A stretch of 64,000 nt of DNA from Neobacillus sp. CF12 (GCF_030348765.1 NZ_JAUCEU010000007.1:1606501-1670500); one strand, 5' to 3'. Shown: positions 44,417 to 54,481, counted from the first letter of the stretch. Notes: a model not told the origin generated them from the letters alone. A program made the numbers and translations.

Positions 44417-45925
44417 TTATTTTGCCGCTTTATGCGCTGCTTTATATTCCTCTTTTATTGTTTTTCCGCCTTGGTCATTCCAATTCTTCACTGCTTGCTT
44501 AAAATCATCAAGTGAGATTTCACCTAAGATGTATTGATAAGTAGCATCCGTAATAATCTTTTGTAATTCCGAACCTTGTGTGGTGTAAGTTGGTGATTCT
44601 AAAGGAACGGCAGGGTTAAAGACAGCATATTTTGCGTTTTCAGCAATCATATCATCTGCTAATGATTTAATTGGGTTAGGATCTTTTAAACCATAACCAG
44701 CCTCTTTCGGACGTGAAGCGGCAAATGGCTGGACTTCTTGCTGCCATAAATCCTGGTTAATAATTTCATAAGCGCCTTCATCATTAATCTTATAATGTGT
44801 ACCTTCAATTCCGTAAGTCATCAACGTATAGGTATCTGAATCTAATAAATCATTAACGAATTTCAAAAGACGTTTTAATTCTGCTTCATCCTTTACTTCT
44901 GAACGTGGGAATGCTATTAATCCTCCAATACCATTACCTGCAGACCAAATGGCTCGTTCAGAATTAGAATCAGAAGTCATATCATTGACTAAGGCAATTT
45001 CCATATTATCTTGTATGCCTGCAGCCATTGTTTGTAGGTTTTTAGCGTCAAATAGAGCTCCCACATAAATACCTGCCTTGCCTTGAGCAAAGTTTTGCTG
45101 TTGATCTGTCTTCGCTGTTACAGCAAAGTCCTTGTTAATCCAACCGTTTTCATATAACTCTTTCATGTAGTCCATCGTATCAACATAGCCATCAGTTTCA
45201 AATTCAGCTGTAAAGTTTCCCTTGCTGTCCACCTGCCAATTATTTGGTGTACCATGGTATGATCCTAATGTTTTGAAAGCACCATAGATTAAATCACTAC
45301 GATCCATAAATCCAGTTGTATCATTTTTCCCATTACCATCAGGATCTTTTTCTGTAAACGCTTTCGCTACTTCCATTAAATCTTCTGTTGTTTTAGGAAC
45401 AGCCAAACCTACTTTATCTAACCAATCTTTACGAAGAACGACACCATTTCGTGCTAAATCTTTTTGGAACGGTATGCCGTAAAGCTTACCTTCGATAGAA
45501 GCTGAAGTACGAATGTCTTTTGAAATTGCTTTTAAGTTAGGAAACTCATCTAAATAATCTTCTACATTCCAGAACATCCCTGATTTCAAGGCATTACGGA
45601 CAGAAGAATTTTCCAAAATGGTTAAAGTAACAATATCTGCTAAAGAATCTGAAGCTAATGCTGTATTGAGACGTTCCTCTTTTGATGCATCTGGAATCCA
45701 AGAGAATTTAATTTCTGTATTAGTTTTTTTCTCGATTTGGTCTAACACCGTATCTGTCGGTGGTGAAGCTGTATGCAGAATGTTTAACCAAGAAATTTCT
45801 ATTGTACTGTTTTTGTCTTCTTCCTTTGATGAATTGTTGTTAGAAGCTGTACTGTTACACCCTGCTAATAGAAGCGCACTTGCTAAACTAACACTGGCTA
45901 ACTTTGATACCATTTGTTTTTTCAT
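44417..45925 (-). CDS. Extracellular sugar-binding lipoprotein, LplA/YtcQ type
   Basis: A 502-aa family 1 binding protein with lipoprotein signal LASALLLAGC (Cys23), then an acidic linker and the binding domain. Its size and the LplB-type permease upstream match LplA/YtcQ systems for complex oligosaccharides, as used for rhamnogalacturonan in B. subtilis. I use the ATG at 45925, seven bases after AGGAG; the ATG at 45943 overlaps that site. Its start lies inside the end of the YesL-like gene by 38 bases. The likely ligand is an unsaturated oligogalacturonide or rhamnogalacturonide. Confidence 0.92.
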   Translation of the reverse strand: MKKQMVSKLASVSLASALLLAGCNSTASNNNSSKEEDKNSTIEISWLNILHTASPPTDTVLDQIEKKTNTEIKFSWIPDASKEERLNTALASDSLADIVTLTILENSSVRNALKSGMFWNVEDYLDEFPNLKAISKDIRTSASIEGKLYGIPFQKDLARNGVVLRKDWLDKVGLAVPKTTEDLMEVAKAFTEKDPDGNGKNDTTGFMDRSDLIYGAFKTLGSYHGTPNNWQVDSKGNFTAEFETDGYVDTMDYMKELYENGWINKDFAVTAKTDQQQNFAQGKAGIYVGALFDAKNLQTMAAGIQDNMEIALVNDMTSDSNSERAIWSAGNGIGGLIAFPRSEVKDEAELKRLLKFVNDLLDSDTYTLMTYGIEGTHYKINDEGAYEIINQDLWQQEVQPFAASRPKEAGYGLKDPNPIKSLADDMIAENAKYAVFNPAVPLESPTYTTQGSELQKIITDATYQYILGEISLDDFKQAVKNWNDQGGKTIKEEYKAAHKAAK

Positions 45926-46571
45926 CCCAATTCTCCTTTGCATTTTGGTGAATATATTTATCTTTTAGCTCTTTGGCATCCATCGTTTCCATTCTTGTAA
46001 ACACTTGATTAGCTGTCCAAGTAATTAAATAGAATAAGAAACTAATACCTAAAAAGGTTAAAACCCCTGGGAAAAAGTTGGTTGCTGCCCAATAAATTCC
46101 ACCATTAACCAAAAATAATACCAGTGAATATTGTAGACAGGAAAAACCAAAAATTAGAGACATCTTGATTTTAATGCGAATTCCCTTCCAATTATAATGA
46201 GCCATAATCGGAAAGATATAAACTAGTGATAATAAATAGATAAAACTAATCACAAATAATGCTACCCTAACATACCAATTGGCTACATGCATTAAATCAA
46301 CGATTAAAACAATTCCACCTATTAGATATATCCAACTTATGATGACAGACTCTCTGAAACTCTCTTTGTAATACTTCCAATAGGTTTTGAAAACTGGCAG
46401 GCTTTGACCACGAACCCATTGCCTGCAAATACTAACCAAGGCATAAGTGGAGGGGCCAATACCGAATATACCTAATCCCAAAATGGTAAAGAGTATCCAT
46501 AAAAAATTCACGTATACCAAGTTAAGGATGATCGTTAAAATGTGATTTAATCTTTCCACTGATTGCAGCAA
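45888..46571 (-). CDS. YesL family membrane protein (DUF624)
   Basis: A 227-aa protein with about five membrane helices and the typical N-terminal FGIGPSTYALVSICRQWVRG segment. YesL-like proteins accompany LplABC-type importers and YesMN regulators in many pectin and glycan loci; the function is not established. It starts at TTG (46571) with GGAGGGG upstream. It lies between the permease and binding-protein genes and overlaps the latter. Confidence 0.88.
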   Translation of the reverse strand: MLQSVERLNHILTIILNLVYVNFLWILFTILGLGIFGIGPSTYALVSICRQWVRGQSLPVFKTYWKYYKESFRESVIISWIYLIGGIVLIVDLMHVANWYVRVALFVISFIYLLSLVYIFPIMAHYNWKGIRIKIKMSLIFGFSCLQYSLVLFLVNGGIYWAATNFFPGVLTFLGISFLFYLITWTANQVFTRMETMDAKELKDKYIHQNAKENWDEKTNGIKVSQC

Positions 46572-46591
46572 GATATCCCCTCCAACTTTCT

Positions 46592-47569
46592 TTAATACAC
46601 GCCATCTTCTCCAAATTTCTTCGCTAATTTATTTGCAAGAATGACTAATACTAATCCAACAAGACCTTTAAATAAACCAACAGCAGTACTGAAACTTAAC
46701 TGACCATTCTTTAAACCAGCTGTATAAATATAGGTATCGAAAATTTCTGCAACACTACGGTTTAATGAATTAAGTAAAAGATACATATGCTCAAAACCTA
46801 GATCAAGAGTGCTTCCAATTTTCAAGATTAGTAGTGTGATAATAATAGGACGAATAGCAGGCAATGTAACATGCCAAGTTTTTCGAAGACGACCGGCACC
46901 ATCCATTTCAGCTGCTTCATATAATTGAGTATCCACTGCAGTAATAGCAGCTAAATAAATGATCGTTGACCAGCCTAATTCTTTCCAAATGATTTGTGCA
47001 ATATAAACTGTCCTTGTCCAATCAGGTGCAGTTAAGAAGCTGATTTTCTCCAAACCTATTAATACTAAAAATTCATTAATAATACCGCCATCCACATTCA
47101 GAAAGATAAAAGAGATGGAAACAATAATTACCCAAGACATAAAGTGAGGGATATAAATTAGCGTTTGAATTCCTGCTTTAAAATATTTATTTTTCACTTC
47201 ATTCAGCATGAGAGCCACTATGATCGGTAATGGAAAAAAGATCACAAGATTTAAGGCAAACAAAATTAATGTATTCTTTAATAACATAAAGAAGGTAGGT
47301 TCGGAAAATAAACGAATAAAATGTTTGAGACCCACCCATGGACTTCCTAAGATCCCTAAGAATGGCTGATAGTCTTGAAACGCAATAATGAGACCTGCCA
47401 TCGGCAAGTACTTAAATATAAGGAAATAAAGTACTCCAGGAAAAATCATTAGGTATAAGATTTTATTCGTTTTTAATCCCGCTAAAACTTTTTGTCTTTT
47501 TTTAATCTTTAGCTGCTTTGCGGTCAAGATTGGCAAAGGTTGGTTATTTTGATTCACAGCACCTTCCAT
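46592..47569 (-). CDS. Sugar ABC transporter permease, LplB type
   Basis: A 325-aa membrane subunit starting at 47569 behind AAGAGGAGG. The sequence has ILYLMIFPGVLYFLIFKYLPM in helix 1, GLIIAFQDYQPFLGI and the EAA loop ELYEAAEMDGAGRLRKTWHVTLP-like segment (here LYEAAEMDGAGRL). It is the first gene of the long minus-strand pectin operon, running down to the PL1 lyase at 35587. Its partner permease is encoded divergently at 47895. The ATPase is not in the window and may be an MsmX-like shared subunit. Confidence 0.93.
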   Translation of the reverse strand: MEGAVNQNNQPLPILTAKQLKIKKRQKVLAGLKTNKILYLMIFPGVLYFLIFKYLPMAGLIIAFQDYQPFLGILGSPWVGLKHFIRLFSEPTFFMLLKNTLILFALNLVIFFPLPIIVALMLNEVKNKYFKAGIQTLIYIPHFMSWVIIVSISFIFLNVDGGIINEFLVLIGLEKISFLTAPDWTRTVYIAQIIWKELGWSTIIYLAAITAVDTQLYEAAEMDGAGRLRKTWHVTLPAIRPIIITLLILKIGSTLDLGFEHMYLLLNSLNRSVAEIFDTYIYTAGLKNGQLSFSTAVGLFKGLVGLVLVILANKLAKKFGEDGVY

Positions 47570-47761
47570 TTCTTTCCTCCTCTTATCATTTGGCTTTCCT
47601 TTCTTGCTCTAAGCATACTGAAAATGAAAAATTACGTACATAATCATTTTATGATTACGCTTACAAAACCCTTTGGTATCAGTGTTTTTAAACATCGTAT
47701 CCACTATAATGATAGTTTTTAACTTGTTGTGATTATCCGTTTATAGTGTAAATTTCACATC

Positions 47762-47777
47762 ATGAAAGCGTTCTCTT
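47762..47777. promoter_or_regulatory. Possible cre site between divergent permease genes
   Basis: ATGAAAGCGTTCTCTT matches the cre consensus with two mismatches. It lies in the 325-base gap between the two divergent permease genes (47570-47894), 133 bases before the plus-strand start at 47895. Two similar two-mismatch matches are at 51129-51144 (upstream of the AraC regulator) and 32883-32898 (upstream of GH3). I see no other feature in this gap apart from AT-rich promoter-like sequence. Confidence 0.35.
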
Positions 47778-47894
47778 TGTTGTTGATTCAATAGTGGGAT
47801 ATTGATTATATACGGAATTTGGATGTGATGATAAGGTTGGTTTATCTTACAAAAAGATAAATAGATTACTAATTTGGAAGCGAGGAGGATTTAT

Positions 47895-48779
47895 ATGAAG
47901 AAAACGAAAAAGAATAAAAAAACCAAAGGAGGTCTAGTCTTTCCCATTATAAATGGAACCATTCTAATTCTGATTGCCCTTATTTGTTTTCTTCCATTTG
48001 TCAATGTGATCGCAAGTTCATTCGCATCCACTCAGGAAGTGGTGGCAAGAAAGTTTATCCTTTTTCCACGTACATTTTCTCTGGATGCCTATCGCTATAT
48101 TTTATCAACGCCTACCCTCTTTAAGTCATTAGCTGTTTCCATTGGAGTAACTGGTATAGGTACTTTAGTTAGTATGGTTCTCACAGCTTTAATGGCATAC
48201 GGCTTATCTCGAAAATATCTAATAGGTAGAAATTCCATTAATTTTATCGTTGTGTTCTCCATGCTTTTCAGTGGTGGAATGATTCCTACATTCTTAGTTG
48301 TTAAATCAGTTGGTTTAATTGATTCTTATTGGTCATTAATATTGCCAGTTGCTATTAACGCTTTCAACTTAATTATCATGAGAAACTTTTTCCAAGCCTT
48401 ACCTGATAGTTTAGAAGAATCGGCAAAAATGGATGGCTGCACAGATTTTGGTGTCTTCGTTAAAATCATGCTGCCACTGGCATTACCATCAATAGCTACT
48501 ATTTCTTTGTTCTATGCGGTCACCTATTGGAATACGTATATGACAGCTATTCTTTACATTAATGATTCTATCAAGTGGCCGATACAAGTATTATTACGTC
48601 AGATTGTTATTGTATCTAGTGGTATGCAGGCAGAGGGGTCCTCAGTAGATGTTGTACCGCCTGCACAAACGATTAAGATGGCTGTTATCGTAATCGCCAC
48701 TGTTCCAATGTTAATTGCTTACCCATTTGTTCAAAAGTACTTTGTCAAAGGTGCATTAGTCGGGTCTGTAAAAGGATAA
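47895..48779 (+). CDS. Carbohydrate ABC transporter permease, LplC type
   Basis: A 294-aa membrane subunit on the plus strand, starting at the ATG at 47895 right after GAGGAGGA. It has six helices, SSFASTQEVVARKF near the N-terminus and the EAA loop LEESAKMDGCTDFGVFVKIMLP-like segment (in part: EESAKMDGCTDF), the standard LplC/YtcP form. It should pair with LplB encoded divergently. This split across strands is unusual because LplB and LplC normally lie side by side. A terminator follows 15 bases after the stop. Confidence 0.92.
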   Translation: MKKTKKNKKTKGGLVFPIINGTILILIALICFLPFVNVIASSFASTQEVVARKFILFPRTFSLDAYRYILSTPTLFKSLAVSIGVTGIGTLVSMVLTALMAYGLSRKYLIGRNSINFIVVFSMLFSGGMIPTFLVVKSVGLIDSYWSLILPVAINAFNLIIMRNFFQALPDSLEESAKMDGCTDFGVFVKIMLPLALPSIATISLFYAVTYWNTYMTAILYINDSIKWPIQVLLRQIVIVSSGMQAEGSSVDVVPPAQTIKMAVIVIATVPMLIAYPFVQKYFVKGALVGSVKG

Positions 48780-48792
48780 AATAGATATCCAT

Positions 48793-48827
48793 CAAAAAAA
48801 GCTTCTGCAGCTGCAGAGGCTTTTTTG
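48793..48827. terminator. Bidirectional terminator between LplC-type and AraC genes
   Basis: AAAAAAGCTTCTGCA and its near complement TGCAGAGGCTTTTTT meet at a CTGCAG palindrome, with T-runs in both directions. It ends the plus-strand permease and the minus-strand AraC-regulator transcripts, which converge here. Confidence 0.85.
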
Positions 48828-48838
48828 GTTCTCCAATC

Positions 48839-51067
48839 TTAATGCATATACTCTTTACGATAATCTCCAGGGGTCATTCCCAATTTCTTCTTGAAGAAAC
48901 GAATAAAGTTTTGAGAATTCCGATATTGCAAGCGTTCAGCAATTTCTTTAATGGCTAAATCGGTATCCTTTAACAAGGATTGGGCCATTTGTAGACGATA
49001 ATTCATTAGATAGTCTACAAAATTCTCTCCATATTCTTTTTTAAATACATTGCTTAAATAGTTTGGATTGTAATGCAATCGATTTGCAATAATATCCAGG
49101 GAAATTTCTTGATCATATTCCGTTTGTACTATATATACGATTTTTTCTGACAAGGATTTAAATCCTCTTTCTGTCTTATCGTGTGTACTTATAATGACGG
49201 GTTTGATTAAATCGTTAATTAACATTTCCTTAATTTTTTCTGGATAATAGGCATTCATGGCTGCTTGGTATAATTTCTTTATATTTTCAAAGATTTTTGA
49301 TTCTGCACCTAATAGTTGTCCTAATTGTACGAGCTCATTGATTACCCGGATTAGGGTAACTCCTAAGCTAATAGGATTTTTATTTAAACGAAAGATTTCT
49401 TCTACTAGCAAATCCACCATGTTCATGACGTCTTCCTCATGACCAGAACGAATAGCATTCAATAACTCATTAAGTAATTCGACAGGGAATTTGGAAATCG
49501 ACGCGTCATTTAACATCGAAGAGATATCATTATAGAAAATAATCGACTCTGGTCCAACATTTACTCGGTAATGAAGAGATTCTTTTGCTAAATCTACTGC
49601 TTTTTTGCTATCGATTAACGATTCATATATCGGGCTAATACCAACACTAATGATGATATTCAACGATTTTTTCACTGTTGCCTGAATTTTTTCATAGTAC
49701 TTTATGATATTACGCTCAGTTTCTTGATTGCTCTTATCTAAGATAAAGATTGTTGCTTGCATTTCATCATTTAAAACAATTGGATTTAAGCGTTCATCCT
49801 CATGGACAATTTCTCCTACTATATTATTAATAGCCAATAATAAAAGATTTTTATCACCAACTTGTTGTTCATCAAAGTTGTCAATCTGAATCAAACCTGT
49901 ATAAAACACCTTATCCTCTTTAAAATAGTAGCCAAATTGCTCTAAACGATTCATCACATCGTTTTCAGAGATTCGCTTTCTAAATAAACTTAACACAAAT
50001 AATGTCTCCAATTGAGGTTTCTGAATAGACAGACTAGCTGTTAACAGCTCATTTTGTCCAACAATTTTATCGATAGAATCCGCCAAAAAGGAAAGTTCAT
50101 TTTGTTTTTTATGTACTCCCTGAATGTCCAGTTTTTCCTGTATTTTCTTTATCGGACGTGTGTATGATACCGCCAGCACATATGAAATAATTCCCACCAA
50201 AAGAATCAAAAGGGCTGATACAATAAAAAGGCCCACTCTCGTATTTTGGATAATACTGCCAATCTCATTTTCATCTATTTCCATTACATAAAGCCAACGA
50301 TTATAATCAGATTGCATATATACATATTTCTTTCCATCGTCTGTTTCTAAAACATTGGCTGTTTGCCCGCTTTCGTTAGAGAGTCCATTAAAATCTTGAA
50401 AACTTCCTGTATTCACTTCACTATCTTTCATCATGCTTGAGTAAAGCAATTGATTTTTTTTATTATAAATTTCTACTTTATTGTTTTGGTCACCTATAAT
50501 CTGTTCAATACTTCTTCTAGGAATATATGATATTCCTAAAGCGAACTTTTCCCTCTTATACATTGGTAAAGTCATAACCATTTCGATTCCCGATTTTATT
50601 GGTTTCCAAAAAAGGCTGTTGTTACTATTGTTGTTAATATATGTATTTTTGTATTCGGTAACTTCCTCCGCTGTTAGCGTCTTCAAAGAACCGTTAATGA
50701 TCCCCCAGTTCCCTTCCAAGCTTACTAAGCTATTATTACTGCCTTCTATCCCCATCATTTCTATGTAACTCATCTCTTTTTTGATATCGCGGTATATATC
50801 AAAATCTTTACCTGACAAAGGATTCTTAAAGATCTCTTCAAAATTGGAAGTTGCACTGTAAGCAGTATATCCATACTCAATTGTTCTTACTTTTTGTTCA
50901 ACATTGTGAAGAATTTGTTTTGTATAATTTTTCTTATCCTTTAAGAAACTTTCCTCAACGGAATAATAAGTGGAATTGTAGATAAATATGCTAAATCCAA
51001 TGACAAGCACTATACCCACTAAGAAAAACGGGATAAACAGTTTGTAAAACACTCTTGCTTTTCTCAA
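48839..51067 (-). CDS. Membrane-bound AraC family regulator (YesS/YtdP type)
   Basis: A 742-aa protein with helix 1 at about residues 10-30, a large extracellular sensor region, helix 2 at about 278-303, a HAMP-like stretch (SYTRPIKKIQEKL) and a C-terminal AraC double HTH (ISLDIIANRLHYNPNYLSNVF and IKEIAERLQYRNSQNFIRFF). Such one-component transmembrane regulators, YesS in B. subtilis, activate rhamnogalacturonan genes. It faces the LplC-type gene and is likely to control the divergent permease promoters and the pectin operon. LacI-type operators lie 158 and 254 bases upstream of its start, suggesting control by the uronate regulator. Confidence 0.9.
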   Translation of the reverse strand: MRKARVFYKLFIPFFLVGIVLVIGFSIFIYNSTYYSVEESFLKDKKNYTKQILHNVEQKVRTIEYGYTAYSATSNFEEIFKNPLSGKDFDIYRDIKKEMSYIEMMGIEGSNNSLVSLEGNWGIINGSLKTLTAEEVTEYKNTYINNNSNNSLFWKPIKSGIEMVMTLPMYKREKFALGISYIPRRSIEQIIGDQNNKVEIYNKKNQLLYSSMMKDSEVNTGSFQDFNGLSNESGQTANVLETDDGKKYVYMQSDYNRWLYVMEIDENEIGSIIQNTRVGLFIVSALLILLVGIISYVLAVSYTRPIKKIQEKLDIQGVHKKQNELSFLADSIDKIVGQNELLTASLSIQKPQLETLFVLSLFRKRISENDVMNRLEQFGYYFKEDKVFYTGLIQIDNFDEQQVGDKNLLLLAINNIVGEIVHEDERLNPIVLNDEMQATIFILDKSNQETERNIIKYYEKIQATVKKSLNIIISVGISPIYESLIDSKKAVDLAKESLHYRVNVGPESIIFYNDISSMLNDASISKFPVELLNELLNAIRSGHEEDVMNMVDLLVEEIFRLNKNPISLGVTLIRVINELVQLGQLLGAESKIFENIKKLYQAAMNAYYPEKIKEMLINDLIKPVIISTHDKTERGFKSLSEKIVYIVQTEYDQEISLDIIANRLHYNPNYLSNVFKKEYGENFVDYLMNYRLQMAQSLLKDTDLAIKEIAERLQYRNSQNFIRFFKKKLGMTPGDYRKEYMH

Positions 51068-51224
51068 TCATTTCACTCCTTCGTTACCTGTTTTCCACTA
51101 TATCTCAAAAAATTAAATTTTCAAAAATTTGATAACGCTTACGTAATAATAAACTACAATTTCTATATTTACAAGACTATCAAACCTAGCATTTTATATT
51201 CATTAGGACTATTAATCCTTATAT

Positions 51225-51334
51225 GTTAACGTTAACACTTTTACGCGAATTTTATCCTAATCTCATTAAAGAAGCCAACACTTAAAAAATTTTGACGCTA
51301 TTTTTGTTTTATCATAAAAATGTTAACGTGTACA
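51225..51334. promoter_or_regulatory. Two LacI-type operators upstream of the AraC regulator gene
   Basis: TGTTAACGTTAACA at 51225-51238 is a perfect 14-bp palindrome identical to the two operators upstream of uxaC. TGTTAACGTGTACA at 51321-51334 differs at one core base pair. The gap 51068-51384 otherwise holds only AT-rich sequence and a weak cre match at 51129-51144. The only gene transcribed away from these sites is the AraC regulator (start 51067). Confidence 0.65.
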
Positions 51335-51384
51335 TATGCCTTTACGACTAATGCAGAAATTTACAAATGCTACGCTTAATGAAC

Positions 51385-51437
51385 CAAAAAAATCCCTTTT
51401 GATAGACTGTATCTCTGTCTATTCAAAAGGGATTTTT
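51385..51437 (-). terminator. Rho-independent terminator after uxaA
   Basis: Arms AAAATCCCTTTTGA and TCAAAAGGGATTTT with an inner stem and a T-run on the minus strand. It starts ten bases after the uxaA stop and ends the uxaC-lacI-uxaB-uxaA operon. Confidence 0.85.
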
Positions 51438-51446
51438 AAGATGTAA

Positions 51447-52940
51447 TTATAACGTAACTCCGCTCTTAAAAATCGAAATCTCTCTAAAGTCATTTTTCTC
51501 ATTGTTGACAAATTCTCCGCTTGCAACTTGAACAATATAATCCACAAAATCATTCAACACTTGTTCTGACATTACTCCATCATCCAACAAAGTTCCAGCA
51601 TTAAAGTCGATCCAGTGTGGTTTTGTTTCAAAGATTTGGGTGTTAGTTGAAATTTTCATCGTTGGAACAAAGGTTCCGAACGGTGTTCCCCTGCCTGTTG
51701 TAAACAAAACCATCTGGCAGCCGGCTGCCGCAAGAGCTGTGGATGCGATAAGATCATTTCCTGGCGCACTTAAGAGGTTTAATCCTTTTGTTTTAAGTGT
51801 TTCGCCATATTTTAAGACATCGACTATGGTGCTTGTTCCCGCTTTCTGTGTGCACCCAAGAGATTTGTCCTCTAGCGTTGTAATACCTCCAGATTTGTTC
51901 CCTGGGGAAGGATTTTCATAAACAGGTTGATTATGACGCAAAAAATATTCCTTGAAGTCGTTAATTAGATCGACAATCTTTTCAAATACCTTTTCATTTG
52001 CTGCACGTTCCATTAATATTGTTTCTGCTCCAAACATTTCCGGAACTTCAGTGAGGACGGTTGATCCTCCTTGTGCGATTAAATAATCTGAGAACTTACC
52101 TAGAAGCGGATTGGCAGTTATACCAGAAAAACCATCTGAGCCGCCACATTTTAAACCAATTTTCAATTCTGAAAGAGGAACGGGTTCTCTTTTGTCATTT
52201 TTGGCATTTTCATAGATTTCCATTACCAATTTAAAGCCTTCCTCGATTTCATCGGTAACATTTTGGGAGATTAGAAATTTCACTCTCTCCTCATTTACTT
52301 CTCCCAACGCCCTTTTAAACTCTGGCAGCTCATTATTCTCACAGCCAAGACCTAAAACAAGAACACCGCCTGCATTGGGATGCTTTACTGCATTAATCAG
52401 TATTTGTTTTGTGTTTTCATGGTCATCACCTAGCTGTGAACATCCATAGTTATGCTTCAAGACAAGGACATTGTCAAATGGGCGAATGTCTCCAACATGA
52501 CGCTCAAACCGCTTGATAATTTTCTCAGCAATTCCGTTCACACAGCCTACTGTAGGCACAATCCATAATTCATTTCGAATTCCAACATTACCATCTCCCC
52601 GACGGTATCCCTGGAAGGTTCGATTTTCATTATTATATAGATTCTGAGATTCCTTAAACACGTATTGGTATTCCTGAGTTCCTGAAAGATTCGTTTTTGT
52701 GTTATGAGTATGAACATGTTCACCAGGTGCAATCAAACCCAGTGCATGCCCAATCGGATAGCCGTATTTAATAATATCCTCATTTTCATAAATATCTTTA
52801 ACAGCTATTTTATGGCCGCGGCTGATGTCTTCTTTTATTTGTATATTCTTTCCATTAAGATAAATGGTTTCATTTTTCTTAAAGTTCCTTAGTGCTAGAA
52901 TAATATTATCGTTTACAGTGATTTGAAGAAAATCCTTCAT
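51447..52940 (-). CDS. uxaA: Altronate dehydratase
   Basis: A 497-aa enzyme converting D-altronate to 2-keto-3-deoxy-D-gluconate. The N-terminal SAF domain (PIGHALGLIAPGEHVHTHN) is followed by the large UxaA/GarD domain with RGDGNVGIRNE, HNYGCSQLGDDHENT and KCGGSDGFSG, which includes the Cys residues thought to bind iron. It is the last gene of the operon uxaC, lacI, uxaB, uxaA. The ribosome site GGAGG lies before the ATG at 52940, 15 bases after the uxaB stop. Confidence 0.95.
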   Translation of the reverse strand: MKDFLQITVNDNIILALRNFKKNETIYLNGKNIQIKEDISRGHKIAVKDIYENEDIIKYGYPIGHALGLIAPGEHVHTHNTKTNLSGTQEYQYVFKESQNLYNNENRTFQGYRRGDGNVGIRNELWIVPTVGCVNGIAEKIIKRFERHVGDIRPFDNVLVLKHNYGCSQLGDDHENTKQILINAVKHPNAGGVLVLGLGCENNELPEFKRALGEVNEERVKFLISQNVTDEIEEGFKLVMEIYENAKNDKREPVPLSELKIGLKCGGSDGFSGITANPLLGKFSDYLIAQGGSTVLTEVPEMFGAETILMERAANEKVFEKIVDLINDFKEYFLRHNQPVYENPSPGNKSGGITTLEDKSLGCTQKAGTSTIVDVLKYGETLKTKGLNLLSAPGNDLIASTALAAAGCQMVLFTTGRGTPFGTFVPTMKISTNTQIFETKPHWIDFNAGTLLDDGVMSEQVLNDFVDYIVQVASGEFVNNEKNDFREISIFKSGVTL

Positions 52941-52955
52941 TTGAGCGGCCTCCTA

Positions 52956-54419
52956 CTAAATAGATGTTTCAAACAATTCTTTAAGAGCTTCCTTAACTCC
53001 CATTTGATAGATTGTAAATAGGTTTGTACTGACGGTACTTTCTAGATTTGGAATAGAGGTCAAATCCATCCCCCATAACCTTTCCTCCGCAAGAACCTTG
53101 TTCACAAGTTCCTTTATAGTAAGCTCATGCTGCTCAAATTTTTCCCAGTTAGTTTTAAAGAATTGCACATTTACTGGATCATCCTGAAGTTCGATTACAT
53201 CATTTCCTCTTTTTCCTCGATAAAAATAAAGCAGGCTGCTTAATGAAAAAACCATTCGTTTTGGCAGGCTGTTATATTTCTCAACATAATCCAATAAAGC
53301 GGGCAGGTTTCTTGTCTGAAATTTAGAAATGGAGTTTAGTGCGATACTCATTAAATAATGCTTGATATAAGGATTAGCAAAACGGTTCATCACATCATCT
53401 GCATAGTCTGCAAGCTCTGTTTTACTCCCCTCTAAGGTTGGGATTATTTCCTCTGCGATCATTTCTTTAATAAACATGCCTATTTCTTCATGATTTACAC
53501 TTTCTTCCACCGTGCTTAAACCGTATAGATAAGCAACCGGAGTTATCGCTGTATGGGCGCCGTTTAATATCCTGACTTTCCGTATCCTGTAAGGAGTTAA
53601 ATCATCGACAATCAACGTGTTAAGCCCTGTTCCTTCCACTTTCAGCTCATTTTTGATCCATTCCGGTCCCTCAATGACCCAAAGGTGATACTGCTCACCT
53701 ACCACCATCAATTCATCCTCATATCCAAGTTGTTCGGTTTTTTCTTTATAGGAATCGGTTGGAAATCCCGGTACTATTCGATCTACAAGGCTTGAACAGA
53801 AAGTATTAGCGTTCTTTACCCATTCAATAAATTCATCCTCAAGGTTCCATAAGCTTGCATATTGCAAAACGATTTCTCTCAGTTTTCCCCCGTTTCTTTC
53901 AATTAGTTCACAAGGAATGATTATGCAGCCGCGCTTTTCATCACCGGCAAACGCCTTGAAACGGTAATAGAGAAACGCAGTCAGCTTCCCTGGAAAACTC
54001 TTTTGCGGCCGATCCTCCAACTGGTCTGTTGGGTCAAACATAATTCCAGCTTCCGTCGTATTCGAAACAATAAATCGGAGATCCTCTGTCCCTGCGAGCT
54101 TAATATATTCCGGATAATCGGTAAATAGATTTATACCCCTGCTAATTGACTCAATTACCAGATGCTGATTTACCAATTCGCCTTCTTTTATCCCCTGTAA
54201 GTAAAGGGTAAACAGTCCATCCTGATTATTTAGCCTTTCAATCTTGTTATTGCCTCTTGGCTGGACAACCACTACACTTCCATTGAAATCCGTCTTTTCG
54301 TTAAGAACTTGGAATTGCCAGTCAATAAACCCTCTTAGAAAATTCCCTTCCCCAAACTGAAGCACCTTCTCGGGATACGAGGGGTAGTCCTGATAAATTT
54401 TATTATTTAGTCTTTGCAC
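52956..54419 (-). CDS. uxaB: Tagaturonate reductase (altronate oxidoreductase)
   Basis: A 487-aa NAD-dependent enzyme of the mannitol dehydrogenase family, reducing D-tagaturonate to D-altronate. VLQFGEGNFLRGFIDWQFQ is the Rossmann start and RIRKVRILNGAHTAITPVAYLYG carries the catalytic Lys/Asn/His region (quoted in part). The start is a GTG at 54419, nine bases after GGGG, or the TTG next to it at 54422; the upstream ATG at 54446 overlaps the ribosome site and an operator-like sequence (TGCACACGTTAACA, 54442-54455). It lies between lacI and uxaA in one operon. Confidence 0.94.
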   Translation of the reverse strand: MQRLNNKIYQDYPSYPEKVLQFGEGNFLRGFIDWQFQVLNEKTDFNGSVVVVQPRGNNKIERLNNQDGLFTLYLQGIKEGELVNQHLVIESISRGINLFTDYPEYIKLAGTEDLRFIVSNTTEAGIMFDPTDQLEDRPQKSFPGKLTAFLYYRFKAFAGDEKRGCIIIPCELIERNGGKLREIVLQYASLWNLEDEFIEWVKNANTFCSSLVDRIVPGFPTDSYKEKTEQLGYEDELMVVGEQYHLWVIEGPEWIKNELKVEGTGLNTLIVDDLTPYRIRKVRILNGAHTAITPVAYLYGLSTVEESVNHEEIGMFIKEMIAEEIIPTLEGSKTELADYADDVMNRFANPYIKHYLMSIALNSISKFQTRNLPALLDYVEKYNSLPKRMVFSLSSLLYFYRGKRGNDVIELQDDPVNVQFFKTNWEKFEQHELTIKELVNKVLAEERLWGMDLTSIPNLESTVSTNLFTIYQMGVKEALKELFETSI

Positions 54420-54481
54420 CAACTTTTTCCCCTTTCTACTATGCACACGTTAACATTTTTATTCAAAAAGAAAGGTAAAAA

